Positions 44,554 to 45,397 of a stretch of DNA of 45,397 nt are shown here, in pieces. The stretch covers positions 1-45,397 of the forward strand of contig NZ_JADEWO010000051.1 in the NCBI RefSeq assembly GCF_015207605.1. The letters are read 5' to 3'. The stretch comes from Oculatella sp. LEGE 06141 (GTDB lineage Bacteria; Cyanobacteriota; Cyanobacteriia; Elainellales; Elainellaceae). Made by a program: the position numbers and the translations under genes. The number at the start of each line of letters is the position of its first letter. Position 1 is the stretch's first letter. The notes beneath the pieces are model-generated. The model made no database searches. It was not told the DNA's origin and was given only the letters and a program-made list of their open reading frames with translations.

Positions 44554-45321
44554 ATGCTTGATTCGGCTTTTTGTCCTGAAACTTCGGCAGCAACATGGAC
44601 TGCCTTTACCGCGATCGCCACCCGGTTTGTGTCCAGACCTGGAATAGTCGTCTTCCTGATGGTGGTTGCCTTCAGGTTGATTCAATGGATTCCAATTCGG
44701 CATGGAAAACGGCAGCTTAACGTCCTGATGGCTGGTCTTTTAATCCTTTACTGTTCAGCCTTTTTCTCGCCAACCTTTCATCTGGCAGAGCATACCTTTT
44801 TCAACGTGCTGCCCCGCGATTCTGGAGAAACCGTGGACGCGATCGTGGTTCTGGGTCGGGGAAAACCCTTCAGCCCATCGCGAGTGGAGCTAGCTGCCCA
44901 TTTGTGGAAGGCTCAGCGGGCACCCTTTATCTTTGCTAGCGGCATTAACGATGCGCCTATCTTGCTAAAGCTGTTACGCAAAAAAGGAGTGCCTGCCTCT
45001 GTTTTACAGGGTGAAGATTGCTCAAGGACCACCTATGAAAATGCACAATTTACGGCAGAGCAACTTCGCCCCCAGGGGATTCAGCGAATTCTCCTGGTGA
45101 CTGATACACCGCACATGCTGCGATCGATGCTCACGTTTCAAGGCTTTGGCTTTCAAGTGATTCCAGTTCCCAGCCTCGTACCTGGTACTCTCGATCGCAA
45201 CCGAAAAGCCAATGTGATGCTACGCGAATACATGGGATTGGTCGCTTACGGGCTAAAAGGACGGTTCTTTCAGCCTAACTACCAAATTTCGCAATCCAAT
45301 TATCCGTCTTCGTTCAACTAG
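44554..45321 (+). CDS. YdcF/ElyC/SanA-family membrane protein (DUF218)
   Basis: A 255-residue protein with two N-terminal membrane helices (about 30-50 and 58-75, including VLMAGLLILYCSAFF) and a soluble DUF218 domain: VDAIVVLGRGKPFSPSRVEL, APFIFASGINDAPILLKLLR, SRTTYENAQFTAEQL and ILLVTDTPHMLRSML. ElyC and SanA relatives act on cell-envelope metabolism, probably at lipid carrier or peptidoglycan level. ATG 44554; the ribosome site is unclear (AAGGAAAC is some distance upstream). The short remainder of the window (45322-45397) holds nothing I can identify. Confidence 0.88.
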   Translation: MLDSAFCPETSAATWTAFTAIATRFVSRPGIVVFLMVVAFRLIQWIPIRHGKRQLNVLMAGLLILYCSAFFSPTFHLAEHTFFNVLPRDSGETVDAIVVLGRGKPFSPSRVELAAHLWKAQRAPFIFASGINDAPILLKLLRKKGVPASVLQGEDCSRTTYENAQFTAEQLRPQGIQRILLVTDTPHMLRSMLTFQGFGFQVIPVPSLVPGTLDRNRKANVMLREYMGLVAYGLKGRFFQPNYQISQSNYPSSFN

Positions 45322-45397
45322 GCGCGTTGTCTGTTCAATGGTTGTTGGCGCTCAATGCTGTAAGCAACGGGTGTTCGCAAGCATTGTAGGGTGGGGC

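Overview
The window reads as chromosomal DNA of a cyanobacterium, probably a filamentous or Leptolyngbya-like type. The evidence is the cyanobacterial HIP1 palindrome GCGATCGC scattered through genes and gaps, the pipX-pipY-sepF-proC cluster, the SLH-domain OprB-type porin, the DUF3086, DUF3119 and DUF4359 families, and a der-ecfT-trpE arrangement. There are no insertion sequences with intact transposases, prophage genes, rRNA or tRNA genes, or CRISPR arrays. It is mostly core genome with a few accessory genes.

Layout. 1-5.3 kb (minus): a membrane Ser/Thr kinase cut by the window edge, a phytase-esterase-like lipoprotein, an MBL hydrolase plus GAF protein pair, and an orphan NMT1-like solute-binding lipoprotein. 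The last is divergent from a Rieske oxygenase (5.5-6.7 kb), with a perfect 8-bp inverted repeat between them. 6.7-11 kb: a beta-lactamase-fold serine hydrolase with a long basic N-terminus, a TrmJ-type RNA methyltransferase, a DUF2256 zinc-finger protein and an isoaspartyl peptidase. 11-13.3 kb: a porin with a clear promoter and terminator. 13.5-19.9 kb: Rrf2 regulator, cysK, a J-domain protein, der, ecfT and an anthranilate-synthase-I-type enzyme. 19.9-23.3 kb: a perfect NtcA box, a probable small RNA, pipX, pipY, sepF and proC.

23.4-27 kb: a small membrane protein, then a minus-strand run mlaE, DUF3119, DUF3086, plsY that points to membrane lipid supply. 27-27.7 kb is a gene-free stretch with hairpins and a solitary CRISPR-repeat-like 36-mer. 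27.7-33.6 kb: a small membrane protein, an active/inactive M16 peptidase pair, a ketoacyl synthase and a degenerate receiver protein. 33.6-39.4 kb: a SAM hydroxide adenosyltransferase, a CheY-like regulator, a four-carbon acid sugar kinase, a small unknown protein, a coiled-coil/EamA fusion and a DUF4359 protein. 39.4-45.3 kb: lnt, a gyrase-A-type subunit and a YdcF-family protein.

The most notable signal is the NtcA box at 19962-19975, followed about 33 bases later by a roughly 69-nt segment ending in a stem-loop. It looks like an NtcA-driven small RNA gene (NsiR4-like in organisation) directly upstream of pipX, which encodes the NtcA coactivator. All start choices and motif readings were made by eye; no database search was possible.
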